A stretch of 64,000 nucleotides of DNA, from positions 5,952,001 through 6,016,000 of the forward strand of contig NZ_LT629793.1 of the NCBI RefSeq assembly GCF_900105735.1, read 5' to 3'. Below the pieces are notes generated by a model. That model saw only the letters and a program-made list of their open reading frames with translations, had not been told where the DNA came from and did not search any database. The position numbers and the translations under genes are program-made. Positions 1 through 8,990 of this stretch are shown piece after piece. Source of the DNA: Pseudomonas yamanorum. GTDB taxonomy: Bacteria > Pseudomonadota > Gammaproteobacteria > Pseudomonadales > Pseudomonadaceae. The first letter of the stretch is position 1. Each line of letters begins with the position of its first letter.

Positions 1-2
1 AG

Positions 3-3000
3 GTTTCCGGCCGTGAGCAGGTGGTGTTCGGCACCGTGTTGCTGGGCCGGTTGCAAGGCGGTGAAGGCGCCGAGCGCGCATTGGGGGTGTTCATCAATAC
101 CTTGCCGCTGCGGATCGACCTGGGTGAGCGCACGGTGCACGCGGCGCTGATGGGGACCCATGCCAGCCTGACCCAACTGCTCAGTCACGAGCATGCGCCA
201 CTGGCCCTGGCCCAACGTTGCAGCGGGTTGCCGGCCAATACACCGCTGTTCAGCGTGCTGTTCAACTATCGCCACAGTGCGCCGCACGCTGGTGGGGTGG
301 CTGAAGCCTGGCAGGGCATGCAAGTGCTCAAGGCCGAGGAACGCACCAACTTTGCACTGTCCCTGAGTGTCGATGACCTGGGTGACGGGTTTGGCTTTGA
401 TGTCATGGGGCAGGGCGCGGCACGCCTCTGTGAGTACCTGCATGTCGCCCTGGAACACCTGGTGCAGGCCCTGGAGCAAAATGCAGCGGGCCCAATCAGC
501 CAACTGTCGATTCTGCCGCCGGCGGAGCGTGAAAAGCTACGGGTGGCGTTCAACGCCACCCAACGGGAGTTCCCTCGTGAACATACCGTGCAGCGCCTGT
601 TCGAAGCCCAGGCCCAGGCGCGCCCGAACGCCATCGCTGTGGCGCATGGCGAGGACACCCTGAGTTACGGCGCGCTGAACACCCGCGCCAACCAACTGGC
701 CCATCACCTGCGCACCCTGGGCGTGCAGCCCGGCGACCATGTGGCGATCCTGCTGCCGCGCTCGATTGACCTGCTGCTCAGTCAACTGGCAATCCTGAAA
801 TGCGCGGCGGCCTACGTGCCGCTGGACGTCAACGCCCCGGCCGAGCGCCAGGCCTTTATGGTGCAGGACAGCGGCGCGGTCTGGCTGCTGACCCACAGCA
901 GCGAGTCCGTCGAGTACCCGGCCCGGCGCATCGACCTCGATACCCTGGCGCTGGACCCGCAACCGAGCCACAACCCGGACCTGTCGCAGACCTCGGAGCG
1001 GGTGGCGTACATCATGTATACCTCCGGCTCCACCGGCACCCCCAAAGGCGTGCTGGTACCGCACCGGGGCATTACGCGGCTGGTGATCAATAACGGCTAC
1101 GCCGATTTCAACGCCCACGACCGCGTGGCGTTCGCCTCCAACCCGGCGTTCGACGCGAGCACCATGGACGTGTGGGGGCCGTTGCTCAACGGCGGCCAGG
1201 TGCTGGTGATCGACCATGCCACCTTGCTCGACCCGGGTGCGTTTGGTCGTGCATTGAAGGCGGGCGAGGCTACGGTCCTGTTCGTCACCACCGCGCTGTT
1301 CAACCAGTACGTGCAGCTGATTCCTGACGCGTTGGCCGGGCTGCGCATCCTGTTGTGCGGCGGCGAACGGGCGGACCCGGCGGCATTCCGCAGCCTGCTG
1401 GCCCGGGCGCCGGCGTTGCGCCTGGTGCACTGCTATGGCCCGACGGAAACCACCACCTACGCCACCACCTATGAGGTGCAGGCGATCGCCGCCGATGCTG
1501 AAAGCGTGCCGATCGGCAGGCCGATTTCCAACACGCAAATCCATGTGCTGGATGCGCACTTGCAGCCGGTGCCGCTGGGTGTAGTCGGGGAAATCTGTAT
1601 TGGCGGGCACGGTGTGGCCAAGGGGTATCTGAACCGGCCGGAGCTGACGGCTGAAAAATTTGTCGATGATCCATTTGGCGATGGTTTGCTGTACCGCACC
1701 GGCGACCTTGGGCGCTGGTCGGCGGACGGGCTGCTGGAGTGCGTCGGTCGTAATGACGACCAGGTGAAGATCCGTGGCTTCCGCATCGAGTTGGGTGAAA
1801 TCGAAGCGCGCCTGGCGACCTGCAACGGCATCAAGGATGTGGTGGTGCTTGCGCGGGAAGATGCGCCTGGCGATAAGCGCCTGGTGGCGTACTACACCGG
1901 CGAGCCGCTCGCCACCGACGTGTTGCGCAGCCATCTGCTGCAGCATTTGCCGGACTACATGGTGCCCTCGGCCTATGTGCCGCTGGAAAAAATGCCCCTG
2001 ACGGCCAACGGCAAAGTCGACCGCAAGGCCCTGCCGGTGCCTGCGATGGAAGCGCTGGTAAGCCGTGTGTTTGAAGCCCCGGCCAATGAGCTGGAACAGA
2101 CCCTGGCCCGCCTCTGGGGCGAAGTGTTGAGGTTGGAGCAGGTCGGTCGGCACGACAGTTTCTTTGAACTGGGCGGGCATTCGCTGCTGGCGATCCGGCT
2201 GGTCAACCTGATGGAAGAGGCGGGGCTTGAGGTGTCGTTGGCCGAGCTGTTCCAGCATGCCAGCGTCGCTTCGGTCGCCTCGATGCTTGGCCAGCGTACG
2301 ACGCGGGAGGACGACAGCGCGCTGATCACCGTGCGCGCCAGCGGCAGCCAGCCGCCATTGTTCCTGGTGCACGAATTCAGCGGCATGGACGTGTATTTCC
2401 CGGCGCTGGGCCGGCATTTGCTGGGGGATTACCCGATCTACGGCTTGCCCGGTGCGCCCCTCGGTGAACCGCAGTTGCAGACCATGGAAGGCCTGGCGGC
2501 GCGGCTGGTGGGGATCATTCGGTCGGTGCAGCCCCATGGGCCGTATCGGCTGGCGGGTTGGTCGTTTGGTGGGGTGTTGGCTTATGAAGTGGCGATGCAA
2601 CTGCAGGGCCTGGACGAGCCGGTGGCGTTCCTCGGGTTGATCGACAGCTACGTGCCGCGCATGACCGACCAGGGCAAGGCGCGCTGGGCCGGGCCGGATG
2701 CCCTCAAGCGGCATTTGCTGTTGCAGTGCATGGCGTATTGGAAGGCACAGGGAGGTGTGGATGAGCTGGCAAGCCTTGAGCAACTGGAAGCGCAGATTGG
2801 ACAGCTGGATTTTGCTGGGCTGTTGCAACGCTGCCGCGATCGGCATTTGTTGTACGCGCAGATGGCGGCGGCTTCGGACGCGGACCTGTTGAATTTTATC
2901 GAGCGGGAAGTCGGACATGGGCACGCGCTCGCGCATTACAGCCTGTTCCCGATGCCGTTGGCGGTGCACCTGTTCAGCGCCGCAGAGCGGCCGACGGAGC

Positions 3001-4019
3001 TGTCGCGGCGCAGCCTGGATTTGGGTTGGAATGAAGCGTTGGCCCCTGGGCAACTGCGCCAGGTTGAAGTGCCGGGGGATCACCAGAGCATGATGCAGGC
3101 ACCGCATATCCAGGCGTTGGGGCAGGCGTTGGGTGAGGCTCTGGCATTGAGTGAGGCTCCGAGTGTTGCGGTGCATCAGCCGTTGTTGCGGATCCAGAGT
3201 GGCCGCGCCGGGCATGCGCCGATTTTCTGTGTGCCGGGGGCGGGGGATAGCGTGACCGGGTTTGTGGGGTTGACCGAGGCGCTGGGCCGGGACTGGCCGA
3301 TCTTTGGCTTGCAGCCGCGTGGGCTGGATGGGGAGGGGGTGCCGCACAGCCAGGTTGAGGCGGCGGCGCGCTGTTGTTTGCAGGCCTTGGAGCAGGAGTG
3401 TCCTTCGGGGCCGGTGCATCTGGTTGGGCATTCGTTTGGCGGCTGGGTGGTGTTTGAAATGGCCGCGCGGTTGCAAGACCAGGGGCGTGAGGTGGCGTCG
3501 TTGACGTTGATCGACAGCGAGGCGCCCGGGGGGAATGGGGTGGTGGGTCGGCCCTATACCACGACGGCGGCGTTGTTACGGCTGATTGAGTCGATGCAGG
3601 TGGCTTCGGGTAAGTCGCTGGGGATTGATGCGGTGGATTTTGCCGGGCGCGATGAAGTGGAGCAGCGACGGTTGTTGCATGCGGGGATGGTGGGGGTCGG
3701 GTTGTTGCCGGTGCGGTCTTCAGTGGATGCCATGGATGGGCCGGCGCGCACGTATGCGTCGGCGTTGCGTACGGTTTATCGGCCTGGTCGGCGGTATGAG
3801 GGGGTGGTGCGGTTGGTGTTGGCGGAGGATCCGACCCTGGATGCGGCGGGGAATCAGCGGGAGCAGGGGTTGATGGTTGAAGGGTGGCGCCAGTGCACCG
3901 GGTCGTTGGAGGTTTGGTATGGGCCGGGGAATCATTTTTCGCTGCTCAAGGCGCCGAATGTTTTTAGTTTGGCGGCTTGGTGGCGGGATGGGGTTGTGGT
4001 TGGGGAGCGGGTTTCGTGA
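3..4019 (+). CDS. Non-ribosomal peptide synthetase, 3' part (C-A-T-TE-TE)
   Basis: This is the 5'-truncated end of a large NRPS; the frame is open from the window edge. About 1338 residues are visible. They are the end of a condensation domain (to about 170), an adenylation domain (about 190-680, with core YTSGSTGTPKG near 340, YGPTETT and YRTGDLG), a carrier domain (phosphopantetheine Ser in LGGHSL near 727), and two successive thioesterases with nucleophile elbows GWSFGG (near 853) and GHSFGG (near 1142). Tandem terminal thioesterases are typical of Pseudomonas cyclic lipopeptide synthetases (viscosin, massetolide, arthrofactin), where they release and cyclise the product. MacAB and a LuxR regulator downstream fit that setting. 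Specificity positions read by eye begin D-A-M-F-L-G; I do not assign the amino acid. The last 700 bases are very G-rich but the frame is intact. Confidence 0.95.
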   Translation, partial: VSGREQVVFGTVLLGRLQGGEGAERALGVFINTLPLRIDLGERTVHAALMGTHASLTQLLSHEHAPLALAQRCSGLPANTPLFSVLFNYRHSAPHAGGVAEAWQGMQVLKAEERTNFALSLSVDDLGDGFGFDVMGQGAARLCEYLHVALEHLVQALEQNAAGPISQLSILPPAEREKLRVAFNATQREFPREHTVQRLFEAQAQARPNAIAVAHGEDTLSYGALNTRANQLAHHLRTLGVQPGDHVAILLPRSIDLLLSQLAILKCAAAYVPLDVNAPAERQAFMVQDSGAVWLLTHSSESVEYPARRIDLDTLALDPQPSHNPDLSQTSERVAYIMYTSGSTGTPKGVLVPHRGITRLVINNGYADFNAHDRVAFASNPAFDASTMDVWGPLLNGGQVLVIDHATLLDPGAFGRALKAGEATVLFVTTALFNQYVQLIPDALAGLRILLCGGERADPAAFRSLLARAPALRLVHCYGPTETTTYATTYEVQAIAADAESVPIGRPISNTQIHVLDAHLQPVPLGVVGEICIGGHGVAKGYLNRPELTAEKFVDDPFGDGLLYRTGDLGRWSADGLLECVGRNDDQVKIRGFRIELGEIEARLATCNGIKDVVVLAREDAPGDKRLVAYYTGEPLATDVLRSHLLQHLPDYMVPSAYVPLEKMPLTANGKVDRKALPVPAMEALVSRVFEAPANELEQTLARLWGEVLRLEQVGRHDSFFELGGHSLLAIRLVNLMEEAGLEVSLAELFQHASVASVASMLGQRTTREDDSALITVRASGSQPPLFLVHEFSGMDVYFPALGRHLLGDYPIYGLPGAPLGEPQLQTMEGLAARLVGIIRSVQPHGPYRLAGWSFGGVLAYEVAMQLQGLDEPVAFLGLIDSYVPRMTDQGKARWAGPDALKRHLLLQCMAYWKAQGGVDELASLEQLEAQIGQLDFAGLLQRCRDRHLLYAQMAAASDADLLNFIEREVGHGHALAHYSLFPMPLAVHLFSAAERPTELSRRSLDLGWNEALAPGQLRQVEVPGDHQSMMQAPHIQALGQALGEALALSEAPSVAVHQPLLRIQSGRAGHAPIFCVPGAGDSVTGFVGLTEALGRDWPIFGLQPRGLDGEGVPHSQVEAAARCCLQALEQECPSGPVHLVGHSFGGWVVFEMAARLQDQGREVASLTLIDSEAPGGNGVVGRPYTTTAALLRLIESMQVASGKSLGIDAVDFAGRDEVEQRRLLHAGMVGVGLLPVRSSVDAMDGPARTYASALRTVYRPGRRYEGVVRLVLAEDPTLDAAGNQREQGLMVEGWRQCTGSLEVWYGPGNHFSLLKAPNVFSLAAWWRDGVVVGERVS

Positions 4020-4021
4020 GT

Positions 4022-4818
4022 GTACATATCCGTTGCTGCGGTAACGGCGGCTTATGGTTCCGCTCTTACAGCGGGTCACTTTTGGCAAACGCCCCAAAAG
4101 TAACCAAAAGGTCTTTGCCCCACCACTCGGTGCCTCGCCCAGGCTCGGCATGCCCGCACTCCGGCCCGGTTCCGCGGGCCGCCGCGACGGGCCATCCATG
4201 GCCCGGCGCGGCTAAATCGGCATCCTTGCCGATTTACCCGCTCCACCGTGCCTGCTTGCGGCCATCGTGGTTAACGGGGCCCGCAGATCAAGATCAAAAG
4301 CCAGATCAACAGCAAGAGCACGGCGGCCTGAAAGCCGACCTGAGTGTTAGAAGCAAAGGCAAAAGCTGCTTTTTTGTAGGAGCTGGCTTGCCTGCGATGC
4401 AGACACCTCGGTGTATCAGGCAGACCGAGGTGATGCCATCGCAGGCAAGCCAGCTCCCACATTTGACCGTGCCCGCTTTGGCTTTTGATTTGGCTTTTAA
4501 ACACTCAAGCCGGCCGGTAGGCCGCTGTGCTCTTGCTGTTGATCTTGATTTTGATCTTAGGCGCCCCGTTAAACCACGCTGGCCGAACGCAGGCTTTGGA
4601 GCGTGGGTAACCCGGCAGGACGCCGGGTTAGCCGTCCTGGGCCAAGGATGGCCCATGACGGCGGCCCACGCTCCAAAGCCGGAGTGAGGGCACACCGAGC
4701 CTAGGCGAGGTGCCGAGTGGTGGGGCAAGAGCGTTTTGCTTACTTTTGCGCTTTTCAAAAGTGAGCCGCTGTAAGAGCGGAACCAATATCAGCCGTTATC
4801 AAAAAAACGGATATGTAC
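4022..4818. repeat. Large palindromic intergenic repeat, copy 1
   Basis: About 800 bases starting three bases after the NRPS stop. Both ends carry the same inverted terminal sequence (GTACATATCCGTT, then a TAACGGC block, then GGTTCCGCTCTTACAGCGG). The arms remain imperfectly complementary inward, for example ACTCGGTGCCTCGCC on the left against GGCGAGGTGCCGAGT on the right. The centre (4376-4460) is a REP inverted pair. Three further copies lie in this window. The open frames inside it recur in the other copies on account of the repeat itself and are not supported as genes. Such elements are common in intergenic DNA of the P. fluorescens group. This copy separates the NRPS gene from macA. Confidence 0.9.
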
Positions 4819-4864
4819 TCCGAGCCAAAAGCCGGACCCATTTCAACACCTCTTATGGTCATTT

Positions 4865-6016
4865 ATGGAAAAGTCAAAGTATCGAAAAGCAGGATTGGCC
4901 CTGGTGTTGACCGTCGCAGCGGGCCTGATTATCTACACCGTGCAGGCCCCGGCAGACGCACCGCAATACCTGACCGCCACCGCCGAACGCAGTGACATCG
5001 AAAACGCCGTCCTGGCCACCGGCTTGCTCGAAGGCGTCAAACAGGTCGACGTCGGCGCCCAGGTCTCCGGCCAGCTCAAGTCCTTGAAGGTAAAGGTCGG
5101 CGACAAGGTCAAGAAAGGCCAATGGCTCGCCGAAATCGACCCGTTGATCCTGCAAAACACCCTGCGCAAAGCCGAGGTCGACGAAGAAAACCTCCAGGCC
5201 CAACGCCGCGCCACCGCGGCTCAACTCAAGGAAACCAAATCCGTCTACGAGCGCTACCAGGGCCTGCAAGAGGACGAATCCGTGTCCCGCCAGGACTTCG
5301 AAACCGCCGAATCCAACTACGAAGTGCAACGTGCCAACCTGATGTCCCTCGACGCCCAGATCAAAAGCGCCCACATCCAGATCGACACCGCCAAGATCAA
5401 CCTGGCCTACACCCGCATCGTCGCGCCAATCGACGGCGACGTGGTGGGCATCGTCACCCAGGAAGGCCAGACCGTGATCGCCAGCCAACTGGCACCGGTC
5501 CTGCTCAAGCTCGCCGACCTCGACACTATGACCGTCAAGGCCCAGGTCTCCGAGGCCGACGTGATCCACATCAGCCCCGGCCAGCAGGTGTACTTCACCA
5601 TCCTCGGCGAGGCCGACAAACGCTACTACGCCAAACTGCGCGGCACTGAACCCGCCCCGCAAAACTTCCTTGAAACTCAGACCGCCGGCACCCCCAAACA
5701 AAACACCGCGGTGTTCTATAACGCGCTGTTCGACGTACCCAACCCCGACCACCGCCTGCGCATCGCCATGACCGCCCAGGTGCGCATCGTGCTCGACACC
5801 GCCAAGGCCGCACTGACCGTGCCGGTGGCCGCACTCGGCCCGCGTAATGCCGACGGCAGCTTCCCGGTACGGGTGCTGGACGCCAAGGGCAAGGCCAACA
5901 CGCGGCAGGTGCAGACCGGCATCAACAACAACGTCAAGGTGCAGATCCTCGATGGCCTGGCCGAAGGCGACAAGGTGGTGATCGGCGATCCATCGCCCGC
6001 CGTGGCGGGGGGCTGA
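4865..6016 (+). CDS. macA: MacA-like periplasmic adaptor of a lipopeptide efflux pump
   Basis: This 383-residue membrane-fusion protein links an inner-membrane MacB transporter to an outer-membrane channel. The N-terminus has a single hydrophobic anchor (about residues 9-27). It is followed by a lipoyl-type half motif (VDVGAQVSGQLKSLKVKVGD), a long coiled-coil hairpin (about 95-160), the second lipoyl half (ARIVAPIDGDVVG in sense) and beta-barrel and membrane-proximal domains. It is directly followed by macB. In cyclic lipopeptide clusters this pair exports the peptide. A large repeat lies between it and the NRPS gene, so the pair may need its own promoter or readthrough. Confidence 0.92.
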   Translation: MEKSKYRKAGLALVLTVAAGLIIYTVQAPADAPQYLTATAERSDIENAVLATGLLEGVKQVDVGAQVSGQLKSLKVKVGDKVKKGQWLAEIDPLILQNTLRKAEVDEENLQAQRRATAAQLKETKSVYERYQGLQEDESVSRQDFETAESNYEVQRANLMSLDAQIKSAHIQIDTAKINLAYTRIVAPIDGDVVGIVTQEGQTVIASQLAPVLLKLADLDTMTVKAQVSEADVIHISPGQQVYFTILGEADKRYYAKLRGTEPAPQNFLETQTAGTPKQNTAVFYNALFDVPNPDHRLRIAMTAQVRIVLDTAKAALTVPVAALGPRNADGSFPVRVLDAKGKANTRQVQTGINNNVKVQILDGLAEGDKVVIGDPSPAVAGG

Positions 6017-6019
6017 TTG

Positions 6020-7978
6020 ATGACTCAGCCACTGCTGGAGCTTAAAGGCATCGTGCGCAGTTTCATGGCCGGTGACCGCGAATTCATTGCCCTCAAGGGC
6101 ATCGACCTGACCATCCATGCCGGGGAAATGGTGGCGATCACCGGGGCCTCGGGCTCGGGTAAATCGACCCTGATGAACATCCTCGGCGGCCTCGACTACG
6201 CCACCGCCGGCAGCTACAAGATCAATGGCATCGAAACCCGCACCCTGGGGGATGAGCAACTGGCCGAACTGCGCCGCGACTACTTCGGTTTTATCTTTCA
6301 GCGTTACCACTTGCTGGCGCACTTGAGCGCGTTGCACAACGTGGAAATGCCGGCGATTTATGCCGGTACGCCGGAAACCGCCAGGCATAGTCGGGCAGGG
6401 GAATTGCTGGCGCGACTGGGTTTGTCGGGGCATTTGACCCATCGGCCGAGCCAGCTTTCCGGCGGCCAGCAACAGCGGGTGAGTATCGCCAGGGCCTTGA
6501 TGAACGGCGGGGAAGTGATCCTCGCCGACGAACCCACCGGCGCCCTCGACACCCATAGCGGCAAGGAGGTGATGCGCATCCTGGCCGAGCTGCATGCCGC
6601 CGGGCACACGGTGATCATCGTCACCCATGACCCGAAAGTCGCGGCCAATGCCCAGCGGATCATTGAGGTGCGCGATGGCGAGATCGTCAGTGACCGCGCC
6701 AATGAGAGCGTCGGCCTCGACCTGCCCACCGAAGCCCCCATCGAGCCCAAGCGCAGCGGTGCGCGCAAGTTGGTGGCGAGCCTCGGGCTGTTCAAAGAGG
6801 CCTTCAACATGGCCTGGGTGGCGCTGATTTCCCATCGCATGCGCACCTTGCTGACTATGCTTGGCATCGTCATCGGCATCACCTCGGTGGTGTCGATCTC
6901 GGCCATCGGCGAAGGCGCCAAGCGCTATGTGCTCAAGGACATCCAGGCCATTGGCAGCAACACCATCGACATCTTTCCCGGCAAGAGTTTTGGTGACAGC
7001 CGCGCCTCGGCCATCGAGACATTGTTGCCGTCGGATGTGGAGGCGCTGAACCAGCTGTATTACGTCGACAGCGCCACGCCGGTGGTGGGGCGCAACCTGT
7101 TATTGCGCTACGGCAACATCGACCTGGATGCCCAGGTCAATGGCGTCAGCGACCGCTACTTCCAGGTCAAGGGCCTGAAGCTCGAAGCCGGGATTACCTT
7201 CAGCGAAAGCGACGCCCGGCGCCAGGCCCAGGTGGTGGTGATCGACCACAACACGCGCCATCGGTTGTTCGGGCCCGGGGTGGATCCGTTGGGCCAGGTG
7301 ATCCTGGTGGGCAGCCTGCCGTGCACGGTGATCGGGGTGACGGCGGACAACAAAAACATGTTCGCCGCCAGCAAGGCGTTGAACGTGTGGGTGCCGTATG
7401 AGACGGCAGCGGGGCGGCTGTTGGGCCAGCGTCATCTGGACAGCATCACCGTGCGCATCAAGGACGGCCAGCCGAGCAAGGTGGTGGAAGAGAACGTCAC
7501 CAAGCTGATGTTGCAGCGCCACGGCACCAAGGATTTCTTTACCAACAACCTCGACAGCATCATGCAGACGGTGCAGAAAACCAGCCGTTCCCTGGCGTTG
7601 CTGCTGTCGTTGATCGCGGTGATTTCGTTGTTGGTGGGGGGCATCGGGGTGATGAATATCATGCTGGTGTCGGTGACTGAGCGCACCCGTGAGATCGGGA
7701 TTCGCATGGCAGTGGGCGCACGGCAATCGGATATTCGCCAGCAGTTCCTGGTGGAAGCGGTGATGGTCTGCCTGATTGGCGGGATGATTGGCATCTCGCT
7801 GTCATTCGCCATTGGCTATCTGTTTTCGTTGTTTGTGAAAGAGTGGGAAATGGTGTTTTCCCTGGGGTCTGTGGTGACGGCGTTTGCGTGTTCGACGCTG
7901 ATCGGGATTGTGTTCGGGTTTGTGCCGGCGCGGAATGCGGCGCGTTTGGATCCGATCGAAGCCCTGGCCCGGGATTAA
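6020..7978 (+). CDS. macB: MacB-like ABC transporter (ATPase-permease fusion)
   Basis: This 652-residue protein has an N-terminal ATPase with Walker A GASGSGKST (about 42-50), signature LSGGQQQ and Walker B VILADEPTGALD. The C-terminal half is a MacB/FtsX-type permease with one membrane helix near 275, a periplasmic domain, and three helices near the C-terminus (one runs LALLLSLIAVISLLVGGIGV). ATG at 6020 is preferred over the TTG at 6017; the gene starts four bases after the macA stop, so the two are probably translationally coupled. With MacA it should use ATP to move substrate from the periplasm through a TolC-like channel, here most likely the lipopeptide made by the upstream synthetase. 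Confidence 0.93.
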   Translation: MTQPLLELKGIVRSFMAGDREFIALKGIDLTIHAGEMVAITGASGSGKSTLMNILGGLDYATAGSYKINGIETRTLGDEQLAELRRDYFGFIFQRYHLLAHLSALHNVEMPAIYAGTPETARHSRAGELLARLGLSGHLTHRPSQLSGGQQQRVSIARALMNGGEVILADEPTGALDTHSGKEVMRILAELHAAGHTVIIVTHDPKVAANAQRIIEVRDGEIVSDRANESVGLDLPTEAPIEPKRSGARKLVASLGLFKEAFNMAWVALISHRMRTLLTMLGIVIGITSVVSISAIGEGAKRYVLKDIQAIGSNTIDIFPGKSFGDSRASAIETLLPSDVEALNQLYYVDSATPVVGRNLLLRYGNIDLDAQVNGVSDRYFQVKGLKLEAGITFSESDARRQAQVVVIDHNTRHRLFGPGVDPLGQVILVGSLPCTVIGVTADNKNMFAASKALNVWVPYETAAGRLLGQRHLDSITVRIKDGQPSKVVEENVTKLMLQRHGTKDFFTNNLDSIMQTVQKTSRSLALLLSLIAVISLLVGGIGVMNIMLVSVTERTREIGIRMAVGARQSDIRQQFLVEAVMVCLIGGMIGISLSFAIGYLFSLFVKEWEMVFSLGSVVTAFACSTLIGIVFGFVPARNAARLDPIEALARD

Positions 7979-7998
7979 TCTGGATAGATGATCAAAAT

Positions 7999-8086
7999 GT
8001 GGGAGCGGGCTTGCCTGCGATGGCGGTATGTCAGCTTATAGATATGCTGGCTGACACACCGCCATCGCGGGCAAGCCCGCTCCCAC
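7999..8086. repeat. REP inverted pair
   Basis: Two REP units in head-to-head orientation: GTGGGAGCGGGCTTGCCTG on the left and its complement at the right end, around a short spacer. It lies between the convergent macB and LuxR-regulator genes. No REP-associated transposase is in the window. Confidence 0.9.
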
Positions 8087-8103
8087 ATTTGTCCTGCGGT
8101 GTT

Positions 8104-8805
8104 CTAGAACGTTGCGTTTTCTTCTGTGGCGTACATCCACCGCATCAACGAATGCCGGCCACTGATGCCCATCTTGATCGCCGCCCGCTTGAGGTAGCTC
8201 TCGATGGTGTTGAACTTCAGCGCCAACTGCTCCGCCAGTTCCGGGGCGGTACGCCCGGCCAGCAACCCCACGCATACCTCCAGCTCACGGCTGGACAGGG
8301 CCAGCCCCGATTGCGCGAGGCGTTCTTCAAAGCGCCGGCGCAAGGTGTCGATGCCTGGTTGCTGCGGCGCTTCACTGTCGGGGCCGCAGGGTTGCAGGGC
8401 GCTGATGTGCTTTTCAACCATCGGCAGCAGCAACGAGGAGAAGTCTTGCAGGATGATCCGTTCCTGCTGGGAAAAGCTTTCCGAGGGGTTCGAGCGATAC
8501 ACCGACAGCACGTAGCTGACGTCATCCTTGCGCCGGGTCAGGTGCAACTGTGCGGCGGCCTGGGCTTCGTCGAGTCCCGGCACCGTGTCGGTGTACACCG
8601 GGCTGATCCCCAGCATTCGCGAACTGCCGGCCTTGCGCGGGGCGCGTTCCCTTGGACTCACGGGCATTTGGGTGATGTGCGTGGCGTCGACTGCCAGTTG
8701 GGTGAGGATCAGGTCATGCAGCATGCGCGGGAAATGTCGGCTGCCGGTGCTGGCGATGACTTTGCCAATGTGGGGGAACAGGTGTGAGTTCATCATTTCA
8801 TCCAT
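8104..8805 (-). CDS. LuxR-family regulator of the lipopeptide cluster
   Basis: About 233 residues with a C-terminal LuxR/GerE helix-turn-helix (SSRELEVCVGLLAGRTAPELAEQ, then NTIESYLKRAAIKMG). The N-terminal half has no recognisable autoinducer or receiver domain. Its position directly downstream of macAB, on the opposite strand, matches the second LuxR regulator (ViscBCR/MassBCR type) that flanks viscosin and massetolide clusters and is needed for peptide production. The start is uncertain: ATGs at 8805, 8796 and 8793 are in frame and none has a strong ribosome site. I use 8805. Confidence 0.85.
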   Translation of the reverse strand: MDEMMNSHLFPHIGKVIASTGSRHFPRMLHDLILTQLAVDATHITQMPVSPRERAPRKAGSSRMLGISPVYTDTVPGLDEAQAAAQLHLTRRKDDVSYVLSVYRSNPSESFSQQERIILQDFSSLLLPMVEKHISALQPCGPDSEAPQQPGIDTLRRRFEERLAQSGLALSSRELEVCVGLLAGRTAPELAEQLALKFNTIESYLKRAAIKMGISGRHSLMRWMYATEENATF

Positions 8806-8928
8806 GAGTTTCAAGGAGGGCGGCGTACAGGGCAGTGATCTCCATGACTGCCGCCTCGTATGCTAGTACAGGCTTTCGCAAACGGGCCAATGAATGGATC
8901 AAATTTTTTGCAGTGCGGGGCGCAACGG

Positions 8929-8956
8929 GAAAAGCCCGACCTTTTCAGGCCGGGCT
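8929..8956 (-). terminator. Rho-independent terminator of mdeA
   Basis: Read on the minus strand, AGCCCG-GCCT-GAAA-AGGT-CGGGCT forms a 10-bp stem (one G-T pair) with a GAAA loop, followed by TTTT. It lies 35-60 bases beyond the mdeA stop. Confidence 0.85.
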
Positions 8957-8990
8957 ATTGGTAAACGTCGCGCCTGCGTGTGAATTTACC

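Noticed and set aside
537..3476. 979-codon open frame antisense to the NRPS gene
   Set aside because: It is a shadow of high-GC coding sequence; no ribosome site, no domain, and the sense strand encodes clear NRPS domains.
3977..4687. Open frames inside the large repeats (also near 4306, 11018, 44170, 61751), which look alike in every copy
   Set aside because: The similarity comes from the repeat; the frames have no ribosome sites, run out of the element differently in each copy, and fall in structured non-coding DNA.
7999..8086. Repeated GTGGGAGC units considered as CRISPR repeats
   Set aside because: They occur as single inverted pairs scattered at gene ends, not as direct repeats with regular spacers, and no cas gene is present.
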